Below, in pieces: positions 49,901-63,618 of a stretch of 64,000 nt of DNA. Source of the stretch: Rhynochetos jubatus (taxonomy: Eukaryota; Chordata; Aves; Eurypygiformes; Rhynochetidae); NCBI GenBank assembly GCA_027574665.1, contig CM050650.1, forward strand, positions 54,171,304 to 54,235,303. The letters run 5' to 3'. Position numbers and translations under genes: made by a program. The first letter of the stretch is position 1. Every line of letters starts with the position of its first letter. A model generated the notes under the pieces. The model was not told the origin of the DNA and searched no databases. It worked only from the letters and a program-made list of their open reading frames with translations.

Positions 49901-51544
49901 TTGTCCTTCTCCTAGCTAGAAAACAAAGCCTGTAGCATTTTTACCTTCAAAAGTACTTTCTGCTATTGTTCTGAAGCAGGAGATCAGTAAAACTGTGACT
50001 CTGTTGATCAGATAGTGCGACATATCCATCAGAGAGCACAGAAATATGCATATGTAATGACACAGGTAACTGCTGAAGGCAATATGACTTGAGTGCTCTT
50101 GTGGGTGATTTGTTTTACGTAAGCTGGAGAAGGAAACCATGAAGAAAGGTGAAATATTAAAAAATTAAGAGTGAAATGCAGTTCACTTGTTCAGACGTTA
50201 TGACTAACAACCGGCTTTTTATATTTTTAATATATTTTGTTTGCCAGCTGCTGTGTATTTGTTCTGTTCTGGCTTTGATGGTGTCACAATTTGAAATGCA
50301 CACCAGTTTTTCTCATATTGTTTGAGTTTTAAAAAGTTGGCAATTGAGGAAAAGTTAGTGACAGAGGACACTAGGAGGACAATTTTCTTCATTGCCTTAA
50401 TAAAAAAGTTGCTTTCAGTTAATCCATATACCAAATATTTTGACTTCTGTGTTTTATAACAATGTGTGATAAGACGTGAAAGTTCTTTGTGATGCTAAAG
50501 TCTTCGTTGAAACCAATCTGGTTTTATCTTGTAGAATACTTGAGAGCTACAGGCTTCCTGGTTTTCTCCTTTTCCACTCTCTCCTTGAAATTAAGTATTT
50601 TTTAATGTTGGTATCAAGTCAAGAATTGCAAAAGGACTGTCTTTTATGATGCCTGTCTTGTTCAAAGAGACAAACTCTTCCTACCTTGACAGCCTGAGTT
50701 GCCTTTGACAAGAGACCAAAAAGGGGGGATTGGGGGAGGTGGCAGATGGATTGTAGAACAGATAGATGGGCAGAATAAATTTTTAAAAATGTTATGGTGT
50801 TTACTAGATTTCTTGGCTAACATAGTCAAATTTACTCAAAATTGTGTCTTTTGTTTTTTCCCCAGCATTGGAGCAGATAGGGTCCAATTGCAGAGCCTCG
50901 GATTATATTCACTTCAAAATTTGATAATGTTCCTTAACTCTTTGAAAGGCCTGAGATAGTTATAATGTGACTTTACATGTAAAACTTCTTACTCTCAGGA
51001 GCACAGCTGAAGGAAAAATAACTGGTCAGTCCTGTTCATTTTTGCTGGCTGCAGCTCACTTCCGTAGCCTGGCTGGTAGCCAGAAAGCACAGAATACTTA
51101 CACAGTTCCTTTTGAAAGGGGCACGTGTGGGTTTCATAGCTTTGTTGTTTTTAAGAGGCAGAAAATACGCACTATACACAGCAAACCAGAATTTTCTTCT
51201 GCCTTGTCAATTTCTGTGGCATGAGGTAAAAGTTAACAGCATCTAATGTAAAAGAATAGGCAATAAAATGGGTTTTATCACCTCAGAAGTAGCCCATATC
51301 CTCTCACCTTTCTGCAGGGCTTCATTAATTTTCCTTGGCACCAGAAGCCCTGTAAAAACACTTCTTCCCACCACAGAAAAAAAATCTTTGTTTCTTGAAT
51401 TTACGTGTTGCATGTGTGGATCTTACTCTGAAGCAAGAAGACTGACTTAAGCTTTTCAAACAGTGAGTTTTATTGAGTGCCACGAAATTACTCATGCTGT
51501 CAGCTGGAAGAAGATCTGTTGTTCAGGTAAACTGGAAAATGTGC

Positions 51545-51561
51545 TTTTTTTTTTTTTTTTT
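51545..51561. repeat. Poly-T run, 17 bases
   Basis: Uninterrupted T17; on the minus strand it produces a poly-Lys start in an unsupported frame. No adjacent retrotransposon body was recognised. Confidence 0.85.
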
Positions 51562-54500
51562 AATGCAGTACAAATGTGATCCCCCTTCAGAAGAGTTTTT
51601 AACTGTAGGAGTGATATTAGCCGGGGTGATATAAACTTGCTGAGTTTTTAAATCTGTTGTGTTCATGACACTGGTGACACAGTCTTGACACTTTCTATCT
51701 ATGAGCTTCCTCTTCTCTTTAAACCCAGTAAGGAGAGAGATGCTGCCGTTTGTTGTCATTGCAAGGCTGAGGTCTTGCGAGGCAGCTGGTGAAGCCTCCT
51801 TTGATGGTGTTCGGAAGAGGGGTGGGATCGACCCTGGGACCCTCTGCACCGTGCTGAAGATTGCTCCTGTGCCGGGGCAGCACTGAGGGTGGGACATGCC
51901 TTCAGATGACTCCTGTGCTGGAAGTGGAAAAGAGTATTTTCCCACGCCATGTCAAAATGGAACGCTTTGCAAGTGGAGAAGGCTGAGAGAGGCTTTTCTT
52001 TCTTTCCCTATCCCCACTTACAGGCCATCACTTTTTTAGCAGTGCTCCCTGTAGTCTGACGATACCTTTAGTACTAAATTCTTGTGTCTGCCTTTCTCCC
52101 ACCCTGTTCTTGGCTGCTCTGGCAAGATGTGGATGCTACGCGTTTGGAAACGTTCAGGAACTGAGAGGCACTGCTGGAAGAATTGCTGTGATGAAAAGAA
52201 AGCAAAGGGAGGGAGGGAATATATCCCACTGGGGTTTTTCCCCTCTGAGGAACTGGAATGGATGTCTTTGCAGGCACAACCTCCAAGAGCAGAAACTCTG
52301 GGTAAGAAATGTTGAAAGAAGTCTGATGGAAGGAAGCAGTGCTTTTGTGCAGTGTCTTAAATAGCGATCGTCTGATATTCTGCCTTTGTTCAGCAGAAAA
52401 GGAAAGGAAAGAAAAGAATGAGGCTAAGTGATCTGCAGCTTCTAATAGTCCGCCTGCTTCTCACGAGCCGTGCTGTCTGGAGGGGGTTGTGACTGCTGTG
52501 TGGAAAGGGAATGTATTGGCTCATCTCTTGTGCACAAATGCACCACTTTTGTCTCTCCTACAAGCATCTGCACTCTTAATGTGAGAGTAAAAGCAGCTTG
52601 GATTAGATTCAGTTTAAAATCTGAGTTTTTTTTCTGGGGTTTTTGTGGTTTTGCATCACTTCTTTGCATCTCCTTCTTTCTTAGAACAGAATTTGGGAAA
52701 ACTTTGTAGGCATTCAAATGTTCAAAAACTTTGAAACAAAGACTCCAAACATGCTGTCTTTTCTTTTGCCTCACTCTAAAACAGCTTTGTGCTTTCCCTA
52801 AATAATCTCCTCAAGAGGAATCACTGTGTATGAAAGCTTTGTATAGAAGAGGGATATTCTACGTTTTGTGTGGAGGGAAAACATGAGGTTGGACATGGGA
52901 AGTAACACTTCCATGGCCCGTTCCCATCCGTGATGTGAAGCAGAGTAACTGTGTGTGCAACTTAAAAAGCTTTGTCCAGAAGGTGGTGTGATCTCCCTGC
53001 TTTTGCGGGACCCGAACGCTGTTCCAGTGGAAATAGCACATGTAAATTTACATTCTGCCTGGGTGGCATTTTCTTCTTTATCGCCCAAGATCCTGTTCTG
53101 AAAATAGAAAATAAAAATAGGAAATGTGAACAAAACGTTCCTTTCTTCTCCCTCTGAACGTTCAAAATTACTTAGAAGAATGCTCTCAAACAATGTGTAT
53201 GCTAAAATAGGCAGTTTAAGCTCTAGGAGGAGAAAAAAATTGTATTTTTGTTTCTTGTATTGTAAAACAAATTCCCAGTTCTCTGTATGCAAGAAAGGCA
53301 GGAAAGAGGAAGAGTCACAGCGCATGTCCCCAGGGACGTTTGTTCCTGACTAGGTCGATAGCATCTAGGACATTCTGCACATCTGATCTGCTCCTTGGTT
53401 TGTTTTGTAAAGCCAAAGGTACTATCAAAAGCTGTAGATACGTTATTTAGCTCTTCAACAATGAAAATGCAAGGTTTGGAGAGCAAGGACAAAACTGGAC
53501 TGCCTGATCTGGGATGCCTTGAAGTTAGTGGATGTACCAATCAGCGATAAGCACAATTAGTGGGAATATCCTTTCTTTTTCTAATTCCTTAAAAGGAAGA
53601 TATGTTGTTTTCTGTCTTTCAGAGGTTTCAAATCCCGTTGTGAATAAATGAAGCTGTTTTAAGAATAGGAGCTCTAGGAAGGATTTGAGCCCTTCTGGGC
53701 TTTCTCATGACTCTGTGTTCTTTTCTGAAGATCCACTAGGTCTTTGGAAGATTTGTCTCAGAAGCTAAACTTCCCTGTGGGAAGTTCTTCAGCAAAGATT
53801 GGCAGCTCCTGACAGCTGTGGTTCTTGTTCTGAGGAAAGTGAAGCCACTCCAGGCTATGTGTGTGTTGCATGAGAGACATAACTGTGGCACCAAAAGGTT
53901 TCTCCAAGATAGTATCAGTCTCATTGCTAAAATAGGAGCCACAGGAAAGGTGTGGCAAGAGAGTTTGGCATGGTTTTCCAAGACCACGCAGAGCTTGTAT
54001 GCGTCCAGGCCCAAGTCTGCTGTATTTATTGTTCCTGCTAGCATGCCGTTGTTTGGTTGGAGTTAGATCATATGTACATGGTTACGCAGCATATAAATAC
54101 CTCTTGTGGCCCAAATCAAACAGCGCATTTTGAGAAGTGCAGTAGCTGACAGCTTGATACGACAGTAACACACTGAGTAAATCTGCTCCCTGAGCTTACA
54201 GTGCAGGGAAGTGCAATTTACAGGTCCATCTACTATACATTGCTATGGTTCTGCTTTCTCCTAGCGCCAAAGATGGGTGGTTGTCTTTGTCAGTACAGCA
54301 GCACCAGGGGAGAAGATGACGTGTTTCATGTTGGCAGGTTGGGATGGTGGGCCTGGTACATGAACTGGAGGACTGAGAAGGGCCAATGTGGATCCAAAGT
54401 GCCCCTGCCCAGTGCTTCTGGCATTCAAGGAGGTTGGCTGCCTTCCAGGTCTCACCATTGAGTATGGGAAGGAGGATATGGTTTCTCTGCTTGCCAGTTA

Positions 54501-55942
54501 CAACACAGATTTTTAAATCCTTATTTTAGGCTTGGATTTTCATGGGATTTGAAGGTGGAAAGGCTCTGCTCAGAATGAGTTGTAGTGGAAGGTAAAGTCC
54601 ATGTTCCCTTAAATCATCCTTTGAAATCCTACATCAAATATTTCTCTTCTACTAAAGTTTCTGGACACATGAGCTTATAGACTGGCTCTGGCAACCTACA
54701 GTGTATTGTAGACCTAGGCTAGGTATTTTTTCATAAAATTACTGAAGCTTTCCTTTCTTTGGGCTATAACACGTTGTGCATACGGCGTTTGTGCTCTGCG
54801 ATCTGCTACTTTTTTCCTATTCTTCTCCACTACCTTTTTCGTGCTTTTTTTTCCCCATCAACTGGCAAGGTCTTTACCTGAAGCCAAACACAATTTATTT
54901 TTTTGCATACTCTTTTCTGAGCCTCTCTGTCATGAGCAGCATTTCTCCTCTCTAAACTTTTTGTTTCTACCTGTAGGATTTTGAAGGCTGAGACCACCTT
55001 TGGCATCTTCGTCATTTTTTCCAGAAGACTTCGGCCTCATCCCACATCTTCACGATACTTGCATTGTTTCAATTTCCTTTCGTCAGATCTATTGATGGTC
55101 TGGGTTTGGACTAAACCCACACAGATGTAATTTCATACTTTGTTGCAGTAAAAACAAAACTTATTTGTGGTCTAAGTCCCAGGGGGCCCATCAGCCAAAC
55201 CCTTGCATCCCATGTATCAAAAATTCATTTGGGGAGGGGGTTATGTGTGTATCAGGAGATTATTTTGAAGAATTGGTGCTGCTATCTTTCAGGCAACTGT
55301 CATGTTTATCTAATGAGCATATCAGTCACTAAAGATCTTATGGTTTATAACAGTGCTCCTGCTATGCATCTGATTTATTCCCTGATGCATCTTTTGAATG
55401 TTTCCTGTTCCTAGTATAACAAAATGAAAAACCAATGGACCAAAAGCTTTGTAAAAGCTCTGGCACAGAGAGTAAGCTGCATTTGGATACAGCATTAGCT
55501 GTATCTCATAAATAATCCAGGGTCACTGATGACAAAACACCACATACTTTTTAATGACAGACAATTAAAGCTTGTAACGACAGTTCATTCCTTCCTGACT
55601 AGCTTATTAAATAAAATCATAGTGCTATTTTAATCAGTAACATTCCAGCTAAACTTCTGTTACTGCTTCTGCTTTAAAAATAGCATTTGAACAAAAATTA
55701 TAGCAGTAAGAGATTATGTAAATAGCTGCTTTGACAACTTTGACCTGTATTCAGGCAACAGAAAGCAGGGAGGAGGAGCCGGTTGGCTAGTAAATCCCAG
55801 TTAATAGGCCTGCTTCTGTTCCCAGCTGCAGCTTCAGAACATTCGCATGGGTCTTCACTTCAGCTATATGGAAACGAGCAAGTTGCATAAGGTGACCGAG
55901 ACTGGAATCTGAAAAATTTGTGTTAATAATAGGACTAAAACA

Positions 55943-56303
55943 ACTGACCTTATTGCAGCCTTCCAGTACCTGAAGGGGCCTACAAGGAAGCCGGTGGGGG
56001 GGGGACGGACACGCGTTTTACAAGGTCCTGTAGTGACAGGACAAGGGGTAACGGGTTTAAACTGAAAGCAGGGAGATTTAGATTGGATATCAGGAAGAAG
56101 TTCTTCCCGGAGAGGGTGGTGAGGCACTGGAACAGGTTGCCCAGAGAAGCTGTGGGTGCCCCATCCCTGGAAGTGTTCAAGGCCAGGCTGGATGAGGCTT
56201 TGAACAACCTGGTCTAGTGGAGGGTGTCCCTGCCCAGGGCAGGGGGGTTGGAACTAGATGGTCTTTAAGGTCCCTTCCAACCCAAACCGTTCAGTGATTC
56301 TAG
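55943..56303 (+). mobile_element. CR1 LINE 3' fragment (~360 bp), sense orientation
   Basis: Sense CR1: accttattgcagccttccag, tacctgaaggggcctacaag, a G-rich stretch, cctgtagtgacaggacaagg, gagggtggtgaggcactgg, gctgtgggtgccccatccc, ctggtctagtggagggtg, agatggtctttaaggtccc and a degenerate tail near 56300. It starts inside the last codons of ORF2 (YLKGPTR) and includes the full 3' noncoding region. Similarity to the reverse of 33154-33460 is high, suggesting related subfamilies. Confidence 0.95.
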
Positions 56304-57899
56304 GTGAGAATTCAGCTTGGTTATCATTATATCCCACAGTATGTTTTCAGAGTCAGTGTTCAGGAAGAAACGTCTTTTAACTGAAAACTTAGCGTATTTG
56401 GCACTGAAGACACTGGAACAGCGTGGAGCAGATCACAGAGCTGACTATTCACTTTGCTTTTAGGGGCATAATCATATTTTCAGTCTTCAAAGGCAGCTAT
56501 TGTGTTATTCCCTCAGGCTAACTGTAGGTCCTGCCCATGGCATCAGTGACAGAATAGGATACAGGTTAAACTGATTATTCTTATCACTGAGGCATCTTGC
56601 ATGCAAGTACTGTGAGACAGTATCTTTGGCTCAGAAATGTTTTGAAAAAATATTAATGTAAATACAGAAAAGAAATTTAATTATAAAAAAAGCTTTTACC
56701 TGTCATTTTTGTACAGGAGAGATGAGCAGCCATTTCTAAGGAGTTACTTGGGGTTTCACATAAACATTGCAAGTTAAAATCAAGTTTTTACAGTGATACA
56801 AATGAGCTGCTATAATAATTAAAATGGTGAAAACATGAAAGAGCATAAATTCTGACAAGTTAGGTGTAAAATTATAACAAGGCACTTTCTGGCACGCAGC
56901 TTGCTGATGGCATTAAAGCTAATATCAAAAGGTTTTTTCAACCGCATGCAAACTAGGTGGCCCGGCCCACCGTAGAGTTGGGGAGACAGTGGGTATCAGG
57001 GAGACACTCTCTGGGAAGACACATCCCCAGAGTACATCTGTAAATAGACCCGTTACACCCAGAGGGCACGGTGTATTGTGCTCTAAATCATCTGAGGACC
57101 ACTGTTACTACTATTAGAAAAGAAGGGAAAGAATTAGTACAATAAATTTCAGCAGAGTGCAAGGATTGGCCCTTGATTACAAAGTCATTAGCATTAAAAT
57201 GGAGGAAACTTATTAACAGTGTAGCTCTCCCCGCTACACAGGAGTCCTTTTGGTATGTCTGCCAGCCATCACTCCTGAGGCGTTAATCTGCTCACGTGAG
57301 CGTAGCTTGACACCATGTGCTCCTTCCTCCCAGACCCTTTGCTTTACCTGACTGTTTGTGATGTTGAAGAGCTGGCCCCTTGCTTTTCCAAGAGGGAGTC
57401 TTTCTTGGAGTTTATGCTCCCTGCTTCCCTTCCTGGCTGGAATTGCCCAGCCTTTTTGGTCTGTCCCTCTTGAAAACTTGCTCTCCAAGAAGCTATAGCA
57501 AGAGAAGAGGTTTTCACTAAATATGACTAGGAAAATTCCTTTTTTTCTTCTTTTTCTCTGTTCTTGGAGTGGGATCACAAATTTACAAATGTAGTAAGAA
57601 AGCTGCTCTCTAGGCTCATCTTCCCAGTCTCCTTCCTTTCTTCCAAATTGCATTCCCATTGTGTTCTTTAATTAGTATCTTCTGTCCCGTTGGGCTGCTT
57701 TTTTATCTCCAACATTTGCACAATTGTTACTGCACTTTATAAATCTCATCTTCCGAGTTGTACTGTTTGGACTCAATGTGAATAACTTCTCAGTTACTTG
57801 CAGATGCGGTCTATAATGCAGATAACAAATTTGGTGTGAGGGTGTGGTGTGTTTTTCTCCTCAGCTATCTTTCCTTTTTGGCAGTGTCAGGAGTGCTGC

Positions 57900-58330
57900 T
57901 GTCAGAGCTAGTATTCACCAAGGATCCCTTTGAAACTGAAATTGTCAACACTGCGGCGTGCCCTGTCATCCAATCAGCAGCTGTTTTGGAAGAATGGAAG
58001 GTAGTTAACATGACTCCAAGCTTTTAAAGGGCTGCAGTGGTTACCTGGACAGCAATAAATGAAAGAATCCAATTTATGTACTGGTAGGAACTATAATGAA
58101 GAATGGGATTAATAGACAGTTGGGAAAAGTCAGTATGGTGTTTGTAGAGCCTCACAAATCCACTAGTTACTTGAAGGAGTCAGCAAGTACAGAGATATGA
58201 GGTGGTACAGGTGTCATTTTCAGCAGGATCTCTGTCCAAAAGCTCTTGAAGAAAATACGTTGTCAGCATAGGAGAGAGAATGTTCTCCTGCAGGGTAAAA
58301 TTGGTTAAAGAGGTAGGTACTCATTGTTCG
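57900..58330 (+). mobile_element. Ancient CR1/L3-type LINE reverse transcriptase relic, sense
   Basis: The sequence tracks, with many differences and small gaps, the RT N-terminal coding region of old amniote CR1/L3 LINEs. A translated segment, LEEWKVVNMTPSF (about 57989-58027), matches the usual W-K-V-AN-V-TPIFKK box. After it come cctggacagcaata, ggaactataatgaagaatggg, gaaaagtcagtatggtgt, gcctcacaaatccactag, gaaggagtcagcaag, ctgtccaaaagctcttgaag and ttggttaaag, in the correct element order. The AFD-coding stretch appears partly deleted around 58215. There are many stops. Recognition is from memory of the family. Confidence 0.65.
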
Positions 58331-59264
58331 GTAGTATCCTCCTACTTTAAACAAGGTTGGAGCCCCGCCTGAAATAAACCTTCTCTTAAAAAGATGAGAC
58401 TGAGGTGGAAGAGGTCACTGCCAGTATGAAACTGCCAGGAAGCAACAAGAACAACGCTGAAGTGTGTTAGTCATCGTAACAAAGCAACGCATTAGCATTC
58501 TGCTTACGTGCAGCTGAGGAGTCTGTAGACTCCTCGGCACCCAGGACTGTAGTCTGCGGGTGCTCTGGGTCCTGGTCTGGGTCCAGGTTGGTAGGAAGGC
58601 CCACAGATTGTCAGATGGGTGGGTGTCTTTTTCTGCACAGGGAAACTGTCCCCCACAGATTGCCCTAGCCGCTGGGCAGCAGCATTTCTATGGCAAAGAA
58701 ATTTTTATGCGAAGCTAGATCAAGCCATGGCTCAGTTTTTCCAGATGGTAGAAAATGTTGACGCGGGACAGAAAGGCTAAATCCTGGATAAATCTCAAGA
58801 GCAGCTGAAGAAAAGATGTTCACGTCTGAGGTGCTGCCCTAGCTGCAAAGCAGGGAGCTCATACAGCTGTAGTTGTGATCTACATTTAATTGTGGGTGAT
58901 TCAGGAGCATCAGTACATGCCTGCTCTTGGTCGGATTTATCCATTCTCTTTCCAGTCCGTGTTCGGGGTAGGCAAAAGATGGTGAGGATGATAGTGAAGC
59001 CAAACAAAGGTAATTTTCTGTAGAAACACCAGGCTTCGTTTGCCAACTAGACTTACCAGAGGAAGAAAGAAACTGTTGAGTTGGTCTCTGGTTTTCTAGC
59101 AGTGAGCAGCAGCTGTTTTGGTAGCAGTAGCAGCAGCTCATATAACAAATGTTTCATGATGAATGCAAACAAAAGCCAGCCCTGAAATTCCAGCTCTACT
59201 GTGTGTGCATAAAATATAAAACCAGTTCAAAATAACATAACTACTCAACTTAAGGGATTTCCCT

Positions 59265-59277
59265 CCCCCCCCCCCCC
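59265..59277. repeat. Poly-C run, 13 bases
   Basis: C13 after ccctt-rich sequence. Long C homopolymers are uncommon in AT-rich introns and are a frequent site of sequencing length error. Confidence 0.85.
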
Positions 59278-62198
59278 TAAATAAATTCCATATGAGCATT
59301 AGTGTTCGGTTTGCTCAGTTCTCCAGGGCTCACCCAGAAAACATTTTTATCATACAGGCTGAGGGCAAAAAGTGAGCATAAAAACAGGCCAAGAAAAAAT
59401 ATTTTTAAAAGAAGTGCACGTGCAAAGAGGTGTGTGGTTTGAGGGGAAGGTTTTGAGAATGCCAAACATGCTTACTGGATTGAAATTACTGCTGATGCTT
59501 GTGAGTTGGCTGAATTCACTTGCCTCCAAAATAGGTCTCAGAGGAATTCTTCATGCACCTCTATGCAATTTGGTTTCTGAAGATGACTTGTGGTTTTAAA
59601 AGCATCTACATATTAGAAGAGCGTTATGCCCTCTAGCATGAATGTCTTTCCAGATAGCTAGTGGGAGGATTTCTGGGGAATGCAAGTTGCTGATGAGTGC
59701 ATACTCAGGGGAAATGAGGGTATTGAAGAGAAAGAAAAAAATAATAATTGGAAACTTAGGAGAAATAGAAGAGCTTTCCAGGGGGTAGTGCCTAAAATTG
59801 TCATCTTCCTCCAATTGCTCAAGTTAAAACAACAAGTAAATCCCGAGCATTTACCCATCCCTCCCTGCTTGTTGGAAGTCTGGAGCAGCATCTGTTGTCT
59901 GCCCACGCAAGTGCTCCTGCTCTGTTCTCAGGCCCTGAAATACTCTCTCTTCACAATCCATTTGCTTTCCCCATGGCTTTCTTTGACTCCTTTGGTCTGG
60001 CTTCCCTGTAACTATGGGTTTAATCTCTGTGCATCCAACATAGGAAGAAACCCTACTTCCTGTGTTCTGCCAGATCAGTGATAAAACGGTATAACCTATT
60101 CCTGTGCCTTTTGCAGTATGATTCCATCTAATACTTTTTGTGGAGTGAAAATCTTGAACGAGGTAATCGTAGTGGTCTGTCTTCTTCCACGATGTCTCAG
60201 TTGAGTTTTGGAGGGTCTGCGAAGTCGCGTTACTGTGTGATGTAGGCTGTACTTAGGGTACGCACATACCCGTGAGTCGTTACGAGGATTCCATCTTCGG
60301 TGTTACAGAGCACGCAGATGCAGTGCGTAGAACGCAATCTGTATGCTTGTCTCAGCCTTTGCTCCTCCTGCTGCTTGGCTGCGTTGATTCATTTCCAAAC
60401 AATCAGCTACATTATTTGATTTCTTGTGTTTTATGGAGTGTAAGGGGGAAAAGGAGGTGGATAAAAAGCATCATTGGACCTAGCAAAAAAAAAAGAGGAG
60501 AGAGGGGGTGGGTCATTCTGTTTGTTTGCTTGTTTCCAGCCAGGAAGAAGTGTAGCACAAGTAAGCGGGAGAGCCCCGTGGCTGGTTGCGTTGGGCCTGT
60601 GTTGAGGGGAGACGTGGAGCACACCAACATTGCTGCAGCAGTGTTTGGTGCACGCCTGCCTGCAAGGAGCACATGTGTGCACGGTCTGGCCACAGCCTCC
60701 GGTGCTTTGCAGAGCTGCGCTCTCAGGGCTTTCGGGATGTTAGCAAGTTTGGGGGTTTACTGCTTGGGCAAGAACATGTGTATTTTGTGTTACATAAAAG
60801 GAGAGTGTGGGATTAATGTGTGGCTGATACCTAATATACATCTCCTAAAAGCCAGTGGAAATTGGACATGACAGGAATGAGAGCATAGCCAAAGCAAATT
60901 TATTTAAAATGTTGAATGAAAATATTCACAGAAAACTCTGTTTTAACCTAAATACCACTAAATATTTTGCTGGGCATTGAAGTCTTATTTTTATTTTTTA
61001 AGTTTTCTCCTGCTCCCCGCTATCCCTATAACTGCCATGCCGGTTTCACAGTAGCCGTAAGTGATCTTTGAAGGGTCTTCAGGCAGCTGACAAACCTGGT
61101 TTACTTCACTAGGTACTGACACACTTAATGTCAGGTGCTTAAATGATGTACCAGGGCAGCTGAACTCTCTGCGTCACCAGTGACGAGAGGTAAATGGCTG
61201 TTTTATCTCTTGGGGCTTTGTTTGATGCCCTCCGTGGCTGCCTGGAGCAGCAGGAGTGTTTCTTACTTGTGCTGTATGGTGGTGTACAGTTGGGTAGAGA
61301 TGGATGTTGGCATGCAGTAGTGTTTGTAGGAGCAAGGATGAAGTATGCATATAAAGACAAAGTTCAGATCATGCCTTCTTAGTGCTGTTCTTGTCTATCC
61401 CACAGGTAGATCTGTGCATCGAGTGCTATTTGAGCTAACGTTTTGTTGGAGTTCTTAGGAGGTTTTTTGGGAGGTGTGTTTGGGTTTGGTTGGGTTTTTT
61501 AGCACCCTTGGTAGTACCTTTTCCTGCAGTGTTTCCAGGAGCAAAGTATTATGATGACCTAGTTCCCTGTGGGGCAAAGAAACATAGTAGAAGCCCAGAA
61601 CTTCCTTGCCAAGAGCGAAAGAGATGAATGAAGAGGAAGATCTATTGGAGTAAACTCGTGACAAACCCCTGCGTGGTGACCGAAGCAGCTGCTAGAAGAG
61701 TGCTGAGTGTGAGGGAACTGCAGAAGACAGGAAGCCTGATTTTGGATAGTAAAACTATGACGGGATCTTGAAGAGGATGAAGCATGGCAGTACCAGCTGG
61801 GGTAGGGGATGGCGGTCAAACCAACCTGCACAGGTATTTGGCAGCGAGGTAATTTCACCAGTTGCCTTCTCCATGTTCTGTCCAAGGCTTTTTGGATGTA
61901 GCACATGTGAGATGCATTTCTGGTATTGCATTGTCCACAGCTTAGGTTTCAGTGTTTGAGAAGGCCTCAATCTGGTTTTCTGCACTGAATCCTGGTTCAC
62001 AAGGACTACTGTTTGTCCAGCTTCACCATAAAGGTATCAGGTAATAGTGCTTTCCGTGTCCTCCTTAGTTATTATTTCAGGATTTGTGGATCTTTCAGAT
62101 GTGGGGGTTTTTCTCTCTAGATTCTTATCCTATCCATTCCCATTCTTAGTTCAGTAAGTGGCAAATTCAGTGGTAAAATTTGAGTGTCTGTGATGGCA

Positions 62199-62245
62199 AT
62201 TAAAAAAAAAAAACAAAAAAAAGGGCAAACAAACAAACAAAAACC
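62199..62245. repeat. A-rich and CAAA low-complexity stretch
   Basis: A12, C, A8, then ggg and repeated caaa units (caaacaaacaaac). Similar in kind to the stretch at 41858; no LINE body is attached. Confidence 0.8.
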
Positions 62246-62558
62246 CACATTAGAGGCAAGGTATAATCTGGGAATCCTGGTTGCCAAACAGCACTCTGAA
62301 GAGGCTGTGGTCTTTCCTGTTTGGAGTACTTAGTTCAGCCCATGATTTTGTGTGTTAAACCAATTGATTTTCTTTAATGACCAGGCACAATGCTTACCAT
62401 GGAGGATGGGGTTTTTAAGCACAATGAAACAGATTTCTTTTGTTAAGATTATTTTGTATTGTTTGCAAATGACAAATTGTTCTTTCCAGTCAGCATGGTG
62501 AAGAAGAGCGAGATGAGTGCTGTTGGTGCCCAAGCCCTTGAAAGACAGACATTATCCT

Positions 62559-62612
62559 GATAGGCATATATATATACACACACATAGATACATATATCGT
62601 GATATATATACA
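62559..62612. repeat. TA/CA-rich microsatellite-like stretch
   Basis: Alternating purine-pyrimidine sequence: catatatatatacacacaca, then gatacatatatcgtgat and atatatac. Interrupted dinucleotide repeat with no other feature. Confidence 0.8.
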
Positions 62613-63601
62613 TCCTGATATACCAGGAGCATCTCCCCTTGGAATGCAAACCCATTTTGTAGTCAACCATTTTCAGCTCTTCTTAGTGAAAATGACAGGA
62701 ACAAATTGCAGATTGTACAACTTTGCCTGTTCAATGCAGCTATGCCAGTGCAGGTGGCTGATAGCAAAAAACCCCAGTCTGTCATCTTATACTTTAGCAA
62801 AAAGCTTACCAAAAAATCAGCCCAGCTCATCTAGAACTTTTACTAACAGAAGAGCCCTGAAGTTGCAAAGCATATTTGTCTGTATATTGAATTTCAGCAT
62901 TTATTTGGCACTGCCTTCTGCTGCTGGTGGAATATGGCATGTGGTCCCTTGAGCAGTTGGAGAATACATTATTTAGCCTACGTTAAGGACAGGCTTACCA
63001 CTTAGTCAAAGGTTCTGCTTTGAATCACTGAAAAATCTTTTCCTTGGTGCATGTTTTTGCAAGCTATGTGTAGAAATCAGTTGTTGTTCCATTCACAGGC
63101 TGGTTCTGTTACCCTTCCAGACCACATCTTGGTGTACATCCCACTTGGTCAACAGGTTTTAACAGAAATAAAAAATCAGTGCATGGATGCTTTGTATCTC
63201 AGGTGCAGAAAGGGAAGAAGTCCCGAGTCCCACACATCTTTTCATATCGGACTCCGGTGTGTGAGTCATTTTGTGAAGAAATGGCACATGATACATTGGT
63301 GTATTTTATTAGCAATTGGCAGTGCCCAGCAACATTTTGATTTCAAAGCAGTGGCAGAACTTACACAGATTGCCACTAAAATCAAAGGACAAATCTAGCA
63401 CTGCATCCCTGTTTCTAAGTCTAAACAGGCAGACTGGATAATCATAGGCAAAAGAGATACAACAGTAGTATTTTGATAAACAGATGTCACCCACTTTGAA
63501 GTGTTGAATCTCAGTTTCATTTTTCCCATGCTACATAAATAGTCCCTTCACTTCCTTCAGCATTGTGGTTTTTCATTTCCCACTGTTCTTCGGACCAAAT
63601 T

Positions 63602-63618
63602 AAAAAAAAAAAAAAAAA
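63602..63618. repeat. Poly-A run, 17 bases
   Basis: Uninterrupted A17 near the window end. No processed pseudogene was recognised upstream. Confidence 0.85.

Noticed and set aside
52798-53325. 175-codon minus-strand frame as a gene
   Set aside because: Composition looks like translated intron (Phe/Ser/Leu-rich from pyrimidine tracts) with no motif.
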